From JANOXC01 sp031418215 (lineage in GTDB: Bacteria; Bacteroidota; Bacteroidia; AKYH767-A; OLB10), in the NCBI GenBank assembly GCA_031418215.1, contig JANOXC010000136.1, forward strand, positions 1 to 14,014: DNA of 14,014 nucleotides, written 5' to 3'. Numbering within the stretch: the stretch's first letter is position 1; each line of letters begins with the position of its first letter. A model generated the notes under the pieces. That model was not told the DNA's origin and searched no databases. It was given only the letters and a program-made list of their open reading frames with translations. The translations under genes were made by a program, and so were the position numbers. Of the stretch, positions 7,066 through 13,971 are shown piece by piece.

Positions 7066-8703
7066 TTACCTCACCACCATCACCCACCCTTTTTTACGGA
7101 CAGTATCACCCCAAACAAAGGTGATATCAGTTACATAGGCATAAATTCCTGCCGCAACAAACTGGCCTTCTGAAGAACCGTCCCATCCTGCTGAATTGTC
7201 CCAGGTGTAAATTTTTTCACCCCATCGATTATATATAGTTCCCTGTGAGTTAATGACGTTTGATCCTAAAGGTAAAAACAATTCATTGTTACCATCATTG
7301 TTTGGGGTGAATGCATTTGGAAAATAAGCTACAGTGTCGCCGGCAACTGTTATAGTATGTGTGATTTCATCGGTACAGCCATCAATGTTTTTTACGGTTA
7401 ATACAACGTCAAAAACACCTGCTGATTCAAATGTATGAATGGGGGAGGGAATGTTATCCGTAGTTCCATCGCCAAAATCATAATGAATTAAATCTGCATT
7501 AATGCTTTGGTCGAAAAAAGAAACGATCAATGGTACTGATCCATAATTAACATCAGTAGTAAATGCTGCTTTAACGGTGCTAAAAGAAATGACGGCAGAG
7601 TCAGTATATGAATAGCAGGCATTGGAAGCAGTAACCCTGTATGTCCCATCAGTACTCACATTTATTGATGAGGTAATAGCTCCTGTTGACCAATTAAATG
7701 TAGTGCCGCCTGACATGTCGAGCTTAACAATATCGCCAACGCAATAAGGTGCAGCCGGCGTTATGGTTAATGATGAATTAAAATTTCCCGGAATGATTAA
7801 TTTGATGGAATCAGTTAAGTTGTTGCCGCATGTTCTTGTGATATTAATTTTTAATGTTACAGGACTATTGTCGTTGCCACCGGCAATATAATAAGTGTTT
7901 GCTGTATTCGGACTGGTAAATATACCGGTGCCCCCACTCCAGTTGATACTTGTAAAATTAATATTTTGGATGGTTGCACCAAGAAAAACACTATCACCAG
8001 GGCAAAGAGAACCTTTATTGGCCTGCACTTCAACCGATGCAAATTCAATGGGTGCCTGGCATCCGAAATTTCTATAAGTGTCATTGCCTGCCCAGTTAAA
8101 CAACACTGTTGCGCCGGGGCCATCACCAACTTGTCCGGCTGAATTGGTTAAGTTTCCGGGATAGTAAGTTACTGCATCGCTGCATCCACTGCCGAATGTC
8201 ATTGAAAGTGTTCGTCCACCCACACCTACCCCATAATTTTTAAAATGTCCTTGTGTGTTGCCTGCACACTGAAAGATCATATATATAGTGTCGGTAAGGT
8301 TGGCAAATGAATTGGCATTAACATCCATGCTGACGCTGGTCACTAAAACCACTTTTGCTCCTATTGGAAGTATACCGGCCAGAGGTGCTAATACCAATCC
8401 GCAGTTAACAATTGAATTATTGATTGTTGCAATTTTGCTTGTAGTAGTAGCATCGGAACAAACAGAGCGCCATGGATTACCACCATTGGGCCATGAAACA
8501 ATAAGATTGCTTACATCAAGTGGCGCAGGACCTACCATAAAACGAACCATTTCATTTGCCCCTTCCGGTTGCCCGCATGCTGCTACCAGGATGCTTTCTA
8601 TTTCAAAACAGGACGTAGGAATCTGCGCTTGTGTTTTTGTTACAAAAAGCACAAACAATGCAGAAGCCAAAAGCTTCAACTTCCTTACTCCTGAAACAAT
8701 CAT
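7066..8703 (-). CDS. Secreted multidomain protein with PKD and gliding-motility-type C-terminal (type B T9SS) domain
   Basis: This 545-residue protein, counted from the ATG at 8703, has a signal peptide at 1-27 (RKLKLLASALFVLFV core, ending TQAQ). Residues about 30-220 are a Cys-containing domain opening CFEIESILVAACGQPEG and resembling a lamin-tail-like beta module (tentative). About 225-305 and 306-375 are two Ig-like Bacteroidota repeats (LCPGDSVFL, YCVGDIVKL). About 378-453 is a PKD domain with YDFGDGTT. About 458-545 is a gliding-motility-associated C-terminal domain: YFPNAFTPNNDGNNELF, YNRWGEKIY, GWDG, GIYAYV, ending in R. That last domain is a type B T9SS signal. The role is probably surface adhesion or extracellular scaffolding. 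The frame extends to a GTG at 8718, adding five residues. I prefer the ATG because it gives a compact signal peptide, although the GAGGAG that abuts it is too close for a normal ribosome-binding site. The gene follows the endonuclease gene by 42 bp, so they may be co-transcribed. Confidence 0.85.
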   Translation of the reverse strand: MIVSGVRKLKLLASALFVLFVTKTQAQIPTSCFEIESILVAACGQPEGANEMVRFMVGPAPLDVSNLIVSWPNGGNPWRSVCSDATTTSKIATINNSIVNCGLVLAPLAGILPIGAKVVLVTSVSMDVNANSFANLTDTIYMIFQCAGNTQGHFKNYGVGVGGRTLSMTFGSGCSDAVTYYPGNLTNSAGQVGDGPGATVLFNWAGNDTYRNFGCQAPIEFASVEVQANKGSLCPGDSVFLGATIQNINFTSINWSGGTGIFTSPNTANTYYIAGGNDNSPVTLKINITRTCGNNLTDSIKLIIPGNFNSSLTITPAAPYCVGDIVKLDMSGGTTFNWSTGAITSSINVSTDGTYRVTASNACYSYTDSAVISFSTVKAAFTTDVNYGSVPLIVSFFDQSINADLIHYDFGDGTTDNIPSPIHTFESAGVFDVVLTVKNIDGCTDEITHTITVAGDTVAYFPNAFTPNNDGNNELFLPLGSNVINSQGTIYNRWGEKIYTWDNSAGWDGSSEGQFVAAGIYAYVTDITFVWGDTVRKKGWVMVVR

Positions 8704-8745
8704 CTCCTCATTGACCACCTGGCGAAATGATTAAGTATTAAATTA

Positions 8746-10398
8746 TTATTCTCGTTTAATAATCTTTTTATTATATCTATGCCCGCTATTATCAGCAGCA
8801 GACAATATGTAAAAACCACCTTTCAAAGTATGTAGATCGAGGGTGTAATCATTACTATTTTTTATCAATTTATAATTAACCTGTTGTCCTAATTCATTTA
8901 CTAAATTAAATTTCAACAGTTCGCTTGAATGATTAGTGAAACTGACGTTGATGAAATCTATTACAGGATTGGGCACAACCAACATGGAAGTGTTGTTGAT
9001 TTCAGCAACACCTACTGTGAAAGCCGTTGCAATAATCGGCACCTGCACTGATGTAACAGCAGGGTTATTGGTATTAAATGTAAGCATTTCATTGATGTTG
9101 CCTGCAGCAACCGGTGTTAAATTAATTTCAGTTTTATAAGCTTCACCAGGTGCCAATGTATTATTGCTTCCCCCACTTGTAAAGCTTAGCAGACTCGTAT
9201 TGCTGAGCATGAAGTTGCTTAACTGCAATGGTTGATTTCCATTGTTCACAAGGAGGAAAGAATATATATAAGATGAACCTGTTGCAATTGTGCCATAATC
9301 AACAATATTATTATATCTAACAAAACTGTACTCAACTGGAGCAAAAGAAGTGGTGGAGAAAGAGTTGATGCGATCGGCGAATTGCGGATAATCTACAAAT
9401 GGATTTCTGTTGTGCTGCGATAATGCAATGTCATTGTTGCGTTTAATTTCAATATTATTCGTAGAGAAAGATTTGTTCCATGTTTTTAAAATGGCTTCCT
9501 GTGAATTCATGAAGTTATTGTAATTCTGATAGCGCAAAACAAAGTACATCATTGCCCTTGCTGTTTCGCCTTTGTGTACATCGCGCGGCTCAAAAATATT
9601 GTTGATGTTATCAAACTTTGAACCACCGTTCTGCCAGGTTGCATTTGTTACCATGCCAAAAGGATAGGACCCACGTGTGTTATTTGCAACATCATCTGTT
9701 GGAAACAAATGATGCAGGTCGCTTTTCATGGGTTCTAATGAGTTGAATAATCCCTGCGGCCAGGTATGTTCAGTGTTGATCTGATAATTGTTAAACGCAT
9801 CTGATTTGTCGGTATAGCCAATTGCTAACCGGCCGGTATAAACACATTCGATGGTATTTTGTGATGCACCCTGCCCATTCACTTTTTTATTATCGATCGA
9901 CATAAACATGCTGTCGCGTCCTGTACCATATCCTAATGAAACATAGTTCTGTCCTGTAATTGTTTTGATAGAAGTTTTCAAGGCTTCTTCAGCAAGGTTC
10001 TCAGTTGCATTATAATAGGTCATGGAATACTTCCCTTGTGCAAGCAAATCAACACTTACCACTCCGCGTTGCCCGTCGTTTTCAATTACCAGTTCCGAAT
10101 TGTGATATATATTATGAACAGGAGCAAATTTCACCCATATGGACTGTGAGGATCCGGCAGCAATGGAAAAAGTTGATTGTGAACAAGAGAAAGCAGGGGC
10201 ACCATAAAACAGGAAAAATTTAACATCGGTAACATTAACTGTTTTTCCCATGTTATTGTAAATGGTAAGTGGTAGGCTGTCGGGGTTATTTTCGTAAACG
10301 GGCCCGAAATTCAATTGATTAGTACTGACAATAAGCGTTTGGCCGACAGCAACCATTGTCAATACCGAACTCAGCAATAAGATAAAAGTCTTTTTCAT
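8746..10398 (-). CDS. Secreted endonuclease I family nuclease with T9SS sorting domain
   Basis: This 550-residue protein probably hydrolyses extracellular DNA (and possibly RNA) non-specifically in a metal-dependent reaction. It has a signal peptide 1-20 (ending VGQ), then a choice-of-anchor-D/ASH-like beta domain (about 21-122: LNFGPVYEN, IAAGSSQSIWVKFAP). The endonuclease I (EndA/Vvn-type) domain spans about 125-345, with NTEHTWPQG (208-216), SDLHHLFPTD (226-235), FEPRDVHKGETARA (269-282) and HNRNPFVDYP (329-338). E210 and H211 fall at the family's metal-ligand and general-base positions, and N332 is a candidate second metal ligand. A second ASH-like domain follows (about 356-458), then a type A sorting domain (about 470-550: MLVVPNPVIDFINV, NELGQQV, GGFYIL). 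The usual Ser after WPQ is Gly. An exact TAnnTTTG box 5 nt upstream of the ATG suggests its own promoter, independent of metG 48 bp upstream. Likely roles are nutrient scavenging from DNA or modulation of extracellular DNA in biofilm. Confidence 0.9.
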   Translation of the reverse strand: MKKTFILLLSSVLTMVAVGQTLIVSTNQLNFGPVYENNPDSLPLTIYNNMGKTVNVTDVKFFLFYGAPAFSCSQSTFSIAAGSSQSIWVKFAPVHNIYHNSELVIENDGQRGVVSVDLLAQGKYSMTYYNATENLAEEALKTSIKTITGQNYVSLGYGTGRDSMFMSIDNKKVNGQGASQNTIECVYTGRLAIGYTDKSDAFNNYQINTEHTWPQGLFNSLEPMKSDLHHLFPTDDVANNTRGSYPFGMVTNATWQNGGSKFDNINNIFEPRDVHKGETARAMMYFVLRYQNYNNFMNSQEAILKTWNKSFSTNNIEIKRNNDIALSQHNRNPFVDYPQFADRINSFSTTSFAPVEYSFVRYNNIVDYGTIATGSSYIYSFLLVNNGNQPLQLSNFMLSNTSLLSFTSGGSNNTLAPGEAYKTEINLTPVAAGNINEMLTFNTNNPAVTSVQVPIIATAFTVGVAEINNTSMLVVPNPVIDFINVSFTNHSSELLKFNLVNELGQQVNYKLIKNSNDYTLDLHTLKGGFYILSAADNSGHRYNKKIIKRE

Positions 10399-10403
10399 TG
10401 CAA

Positions 10404-10436
10404 CAAACGTACGGTTTTTACTGTAAAGAATAACAA
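10404..10436 (-). promoter_or_regulatory. Promoter of the secreted endonuclease gene, near-leaderless
   Basis: The minus strand carries TTG (10436-10434), a 22-bp spacer and TACGTTTG (10411-10404), an exact match to TAnnTTTG. TTGCA then leads directly into the ATG at 10398. The box-to-ATG distance of 5 nt equals that at the left-edge gene. The TTG lies in the loop of a weak AT-only hairpin (10426-10443) just past the metG stop. Confidence 0.5.
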
Positions 10437-10446
10437 TATTCTTCTA

Positions 10447-12513
10447 CTAAGAAATAGTACTACCATTGGAAAAATGGTCAGCAGGTGACACAAAGCACAA
10501 TTCCCCTTTTTCATTGGAGGCCATTAAGATCATGCCTTTAGATTCAATACCTTTTATCTTGCGAGGTGCCAGATTGGCCAGAAGGGTCACTTGTTTACCA
10601 ATAATATCTTCAGGTTTGAAGTATTGCGCAATGCCTGAAACAACAGTGCGCTGATCAAGACCGGTATCTAATGTCAGCTTTAGCAGCTTGTCAGCCTTTT
10701 CAACTTTCTCTGCTGTAAGTATTGTTGCAATCCGTAGATCGAGTTTGGAGAAATCTTCGAAAGATGTTTCCGGTTTAAAGTTTCCGGTTTCCGGTTTCTG
10801 GTTTTCTGCCACAGAATTTGTTGGTGTATTTTGCAATTTTGATTTGTTTAATTTTTCAATTTGTTTTTCTATTTCTTCATCATTGACCGGAGAAAATAAA
10901 TGTCTGGCAGGTTGTATTGTATGACCTTCATTTAAAAAATCTTGAGCCCCTATTTTATTGAAGTTGTTGTAGTCATTTAATTTTAACAATGACAAAACAT
11001 TATCAGCAAAATGTGGAAGAAATGGTTTCGCTAAGAATGCAAGCGAAGCACTAAATTGCAAGCAAGTGTTCAATATAGTTGCTACACGTGTTGGATTTTC
11101 TTTATAAATTTTCCAGGGCTCTGTTTCCGTGAGATATTTATTTCCGGCACGTGCCACATTCATAAATTCAAACAAGGCATCACGGAAGCGATAAGATTCC
11201 AACAGCGATGTAATTTCACCACCTTTAACTTTAGCTGTTTTTAATAATTGTGCATCAGCATCGGTAAGTGTTCCCTGTGGAGGTGTTTTACCATCATAAA
11301 ATTTATGTGTAAGAACTATTACCCTGTTCACAAAATTTCCAAGAATGGAAACCAATTCATTATTTACCCTTGCCTGATAATCTTTCCAGCTAAAATCACT
11401 GTCTTTTGTTTCCGGAGCAATAGAAGTCAACACATACCGCAATTCATCTTCTCTCCCCGGAAAATCCTGCAGGTATTCATGCAACCATACAGCCCAATTG
11501 CGTGAAGTGGAAATCTTTTCGCCTTCTAAATTTAAGAATTCATTGGCAGGAACATTTTCCGGCAATATATATTCTCCTTGCGCCATTAACATTGCCGGGA
11601 AAATAAGACAATGAAAAACGATATTGTCTTTGCCGATAAAGTGAATCAATTTTGCATTATCTTTTTTATCAGGTTGTTGCTTCCAGTATTTTTCCCAATC
11701 GTTAGGGAGTAATTCTTTTGTAGCTGATATATATCCTATCGGCGCATCAAACCACACATACAATACTTTTCCTTCAGCACCGGGTAATGGGACTTTAACG
11801 CCCCAGTCAAGATCACGTGTCATGGCACGGGGACGTAAACCATCGTTCAACCAGCTGTTACACTGACCATATACATTAATCTTCCAGGTGTCTTTCTTTG
11901 ATTTGATCCAGTCGCTCAGTTGATCCTGATATTTCTCCAAGGGAAGAAACCAGTTTTTTGTTTTTCTTAATACAGGCGCACTTCCACTTAATGTTGATTT
12001 GGGATTGATGAGATCTGTTGCATTTAAAGAACTGCCGCAATTTTCACATTGATCACCATAAGCATTTTCATTACCACACTTCGGACAAGTACCTGTAATG
12101 TAACGATCAGCTAAAAACTGTTTTGCTTCTTCATCATAAAACTGCTCTGTAATTTCTTCAGTAAAAATATTTTTCTCGTAGAGATCTTTAAAAAATGCAG
12201 CTGAAGTTTGATGATGAACAGGACTTGACGTACGACTATATATATCGAAGCTGATGCCAAAATCCGCAAATGCATTTTTCATCATTGCGTGATATTTATC
12301 AACAACCTGTTGAGGCGTGATACCTTCTTTTCGTGCTTTAATTGTAATGGGCACTCCATGCTCATCAGAGCCACAAATGAACTTAACCTCTTCGCCTTTT
12401 AAGCGGAGGTATCTCACATAAATATCAGCAGGCAGGTAACATCCGGCCAAATGACCGATGTGTACCGGACCGTTGGCGTAGGGAAGGGCTGCAGTGACTA
12501 AATACTTTGACAT
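10447..12513 (-). CDS. metG: Methionyl-tRNA synthetase
   Basis: This 688-residue class I aminoacyl-tRNA synthetase charges tRNA-Met with methionine in the cytoplasm, using ATP. The HIGH motif is at 18-21 (PVHIGH). A zinc knuckle is formed by C143-P-K-C146 and C156-E-N-C159. The KMSKS loop appears as the KISTS variant at 333-337. The anticodon-binding helical domain runs from about 380 to 540. A C-terminal EMAP/Trbp111-like tRNA-binding domain occupies about 586-688 (FSKLDLRIATILTAEKV, VVSGIAQYF, LANLAPRKIKGIESKGM). Length and architecture are normal for the two-domain bacterial form. The linker between them (about 555-585) is low-complexity, and its segment KPETGNF-KPETSF is encoded by 7-bp tandem repeats. 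The ATG at 12513 has no Shine-Dalgarno site. A nearby TAACTTTA (12524-12517) is an imperfect promoter box; a better one lies about 170 bp upstream. The gene diverges from the LD-carboxypeptidase gene. Confidence 0.97.
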   Translation of the reverse strand: MSKYLVTAALPYANGPVHIGHLAGCYLPADIYVRYLRLKGEEVKFICGSDEHGVPITIKARKEGITPQQVVDKYHAMMKNAFADFGISFDIYSRTSSPVHHQTSAAFFKDLYEKNIFTEEITEQFYDEEAKQFLADRYITGTCPKCGNENAYGDQCENCGSSLNATDLINPKSTLSGSAPVLRKTKNWFLPLEKYQDQLSDWIKSKKDTWKINVYGQCNSWLNDGLRPRAMTRDLDWGVKVPLPGAEGKVLYVWFDAPIGYISATKELLPNDWEKYWKQQPDKKDNAKLIHFIGKDNIVFHCLIFPAMLMAQGEYILPENVPANEFLNLEGEKISTSRNWAVWLHEYLQDFPGREDELRYVLTSIAPETKDSDFSWKDYQARVNNELVSILGNFVNRVIVLTHKFYDGKTPPQGTLTDADAQLLKTAKVKGGEITSLLESYRFRDALFEFMNVARAGNKYLTETEPWKIYKENPTRVATILNTCLQFSASLAFLAKPFLPHFADNVLSLLKLNDYNNFNKIGAQDFLNEGHTIQPARHLFSPVNDEEIEKQIEKLNKSKLQNTPTNSVAENQKPETGNFKPETSFEDFSKLDLRIATILTAEKVEKADKLLKLTLDTGLDQRTVVSGIAQYFKPEDIIGKQVTLLANLAPRKIKGIESKGMILMASNEKGELCFVSPADHFSNGSTIS
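10766..10807 (-). repeat. Six in-register 7-bp tandem units inside the metG linker
   Basis: Read on the minus strand, six consecutive heptamers run without a break. CGGAAAC occurs three times, and CAGAAAC, TTTAAAC and AGAAAAC once each, all ending in AAAC. The array falls exactly in the low-complexity linker between the anticodon-binding and tRNA-binding domains. Because 7 is not a multiple of 3, three units make one 7-residue repeat, visible as KPETGNF followed by KPETSF. Confidence 0.85.
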
Positions 12514-12520
12514 GAATAAA

Positions 12521-12584
12521 GTTAAATGTTTAGGGTTTTATGTTTAAAGTTTAAAAGGTTTAAGTTGGTTTAAAGTGGTTTGAG
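12521..12584 (-). repeat. GTTTAAA-type 7-bp repeat array in the metG upstream region
   Basis: On the plus strand five heptamers start at 12521, 12528, 12535, 12542 and 12549: GTTAAAT, GTTTAGG, GTTTTAT, then GTTTAAA twice. Three further copies start at 12558, 12568 and 12578 (GTTTAAG, GTTTAAA, GTTTGAG), the last three spaced 10 bp, about one helical turn. On the metG strand the units read NNNNAAC, mostly NNNAAAC, as in the array inside metG. The array begins 8 bp upstream of the metG ATG. Confidence 0.8.
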
Positions 12585-12625
12585 ACAGCTGAAACCGACA
12601 ATATGTCTAAAAAATCTATTTCGTC

Positions 12626-12645
12626 TGCCAACTGCCAACTGCTAC
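12626..12645 (+). repeat. Short TGCCAAC heptamer array
   Basis: TGCCAAC occurs twice in tandem (12626-12632, 12633-12639) and is followed by a decayed third unit, TGCTAC. The period is again 7 bp with a conserved AAC end, but on the opposite strand from the other two arrays. It lies in the metG/LD-carboxypeptidase intergenic region. Confidence 0.6.
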
Positions 12646-12671
12646 TAATAAACTTGTTAATGATAATCCGC

Positions 12672-12679
12672 TTTCTTTG
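12672..12679 (+). promoter_or_regulatory. Candidate -7 element of the LD-carboxypeptidase/yraN pair
   Basis: TTTCTTTG matches TAnnTTTG except for T at the second base, and lies 21 bp before the ATG at 12701. The nearest upstream TTG (12654-12656) leaves a spacer of only 15 bp, shorter than usual. The call is tentative. Confidence 0.3.
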
Positions 12680-12682
12680 CAG

Positions 12683-12690
12683 CAAATATA
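12683..12690 (-). promoter_or_regulatory. Candidate -7 element directed toward metG
   Basis: The minus strand reads TATATTTG, an exact TAnnTTTG match, 169 bp upstream of the metG ATG. No TTG sits at the usual -33 distance. If used, both intergenic heptamer arrays would be transcribed in the metG leader, and the box would lie back-to-back with the candidate rightward promoter at 12672-12679. Confidence 0.3.
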
Positions 12691-12700
12691 GTATAACGCT

Positions 12701-13612
12701 ATGAGGCAGCCTTCATTCCTGAAACCAGGTGATAAGATCGGAATAATTGCACCAGCGCGAAAGGTAAATAGGGCGGAAATGAATCCGGGGCTGGAAATCT
12801 TTAACGGATGGGGATTGATTCCGGTGGAAGGCCACAATTTATATGGTAGCCATCACCAGTTTTCAGGCACTGATGCTGAACGGACTGCCGACTTCCAGGA
12901 AATGCTCGATAATCCTGAGATAAAAGCCATCATTTCAGCACGCGGCGGTTATGGCTGCATGCGTATTGTAGATCGCTTAAATTTTGAAAGCCTTGTTCGA
13001 AACCCCAAGTGGATTGCAGGGTTCAGTGACCTGACCGTTTTTCATTCACATTTGCACCAACTGTATCAAATGCAAACTATTCACAGTATCATGGTTTTTA
13101 ATATGATGCCAGGCAGATTTGACATGGCATCAGTTGAATCGTTGGGGAAAGCGTTGACAGGAATGCCCATCCACTATGAGTATAAAAGTCGTGAGATGAG
13201 CGGTTTACAAAGATCAGGAACTTGTAAGGGAAGTGTGATCGGTGGCAACCTTTCCTTGCTATATGCACTGAGTAGCAGTGCCAGTGATATCGATACAAAT
13301 GGAAAAATATTATTTATAGAGGATTTAGACGAGTATCTTTACCACGTGGACAGGATGATGATGCAGCTGAAGAGAAGCGGAAAACTGGCCGGTCTGGCCG
13401 GATTAGTTGTAGGCGGAATGAATGATATGCGGGATAATGAAACAAAATTCGGGAAAATGGCGGAAGAGATTATTGCTGAAGCAGTTGCAGATTACGACTA
13501 CCCGGTTTGCTATGGCTTCCCTGCAGGGCATCAGAAAGAAAACAATGCCTTGATATTTGGGGCCAGAGCTGAACTGAATGTCGGATCCTCTATCAGCCTG
13601 AAATATATATAA
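12701..13612 (+). CDS. Murein LD-carboxypeptidase, peptidase family S66 (LdcA-like)
   Basis: This 303-residue enzyme is expected to remove the terminal D-Ala from L,D-linked murein tetrapeptides during peptidoglycan recycling. There is no signal peptide, consistent with a cytoplasmic location as for E. coli LdcA. The N-terminal part has LKPGDKIGIIAPA (7-19) and the conserved SARGGYG turn (79-85). The Ser-Glu-His triad is visible as S109 in AGFSDLT, E207 in LFIEDLDEY and H277 in FPAGHQKENN. Length is normal for the family. Microcin C self-immunity proteins (MccF) share this fold, but no toxin genes lie nearby, so the recycling role is favoured. The gene shares one base with the next gene (TAATG, with the last A of the stop starting the ATG), indicating translational coupling. 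It is divergent from metG. Confidence 0.93.
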   Translation: MRQPSFLKPGDKIGIIAPARKVNRAEMNPGLEIFNGWGLIPVEGHNLYGSHHQFSGTDAERTADFQEMLDNPEIKAIISARGGYGCMRIVDRLNFESLVRNPKWIAGFSDLTVFHSHLHQLYQMQTIHSIMVFNMMPGRFDMASVESLGKALTGMPIHYEYKSREMSGLQRSGTCKGSVIGGNLSLLYALSSSASDIDTNGKILFIEDLDEYLYHVDRMMMQLKRSGKLAGLAGLVVGGMNDMRDNETKFGKMAEEIIAEAVADYDYPVCYGFPAGHQKENNALIFGARAELNVGSSISLKYI

Positions 13613-13971
13613 TGGCTGCACATAATGATTTAGGAAAGACAGGCGAAAAGGAAGCTTGCGATTTTCTTGCTGAAAAAGGATATGAAATATTAGCGACAAA
13701 CTGGAGAAAAGAAAAAGCTGAGGTTGATATCATTGCAAGGAAAAATGATTTGCTGCTGCTGATAGAAGTTAAAACCAGATCAACTGATTATTACGGTGAT
13801 CCCGGCGAGGCGGTAGGAAAACAAAAGCAACGAATGATGGTAAAAGCAGCAGAAGCTTTTTTGGAAGAAAATGAATTGAATGTGGATGTGAGATACGATA
13901 TCGTCTCCATTATTTTAAATGATAAAGCAAAAAAAATTGCCCAAGCGCGGCGAAGGCCGTCATTGCTGTAG
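13612..13971 (+). CDS. yraN: YraN family (UPF0102) putative nuclease-fold protein, abnormal C-terminus
   Basis: This 119-residue protein belongs to a widespread family with a PD-(D/E)XK nuclease-like fold. The molecular role is not established, though links to DNA processing are suspected. Visible family features are LGKTGEKEACDFL (7-19), the GY-x-IL-x-x-N-W-R segment (23-32), the acidic E37-V-D39 pair, and IEVKTR (51-56) with E52 and K54 as candidate active-site residues. YDIVSI (95-100) matches the family's late strand. Beyond NDKAKKI (103-109) the expected ending, roughly I-x-H/W-I-x-D-A-F, is absent and replaced by AQARRRPSLL. The change coincides with a jump to about 60% G+C. The true gene may therefore end differently, with the visible stop at 13969-13971 belonging to foreign or misassembled sequence. 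Its start overlaps the stop of the LD-carboxypeptidase gene by one base. Confidence 0.85.
   Translation: MAAHNDLGKTGEKEACDFLAEKGYEILATNWRKEKAEVDIIARKNDLLLLIEVKTRSTDYYGDPGEAVGKQKQRMMVKAAEAFLEENELNVDVRYDIVSIILNDKAKKIAQARRRPSLL

Noticed and set aside
8288..8734. 148-codon rightward ORF antisense to the PKD protein gene
   Set aside because: It mirrors the coding bias of the real leftward gene and has no signal peptide or recognisable family motif. The same applies to the other antisense frames inside the metG, endonuclease and TonB receptor genes.
10426..10443. Hairpin AAGAATA-ACAA-TATTCTT after metG as a rho-independent terminator
   Set aside because: The stem is AT-only except one pair and lacks a U-tract; its loop holds the TTG of the next promoter. 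Too weak to call as a terminator.
12701..13612. MccF-type microcin immunity protein
   Set aside because: Same S66 family, but no microcin synthesis or export genes in the window. Coupling to yraN fits a housekeeping LD-carboxypeptidase better.
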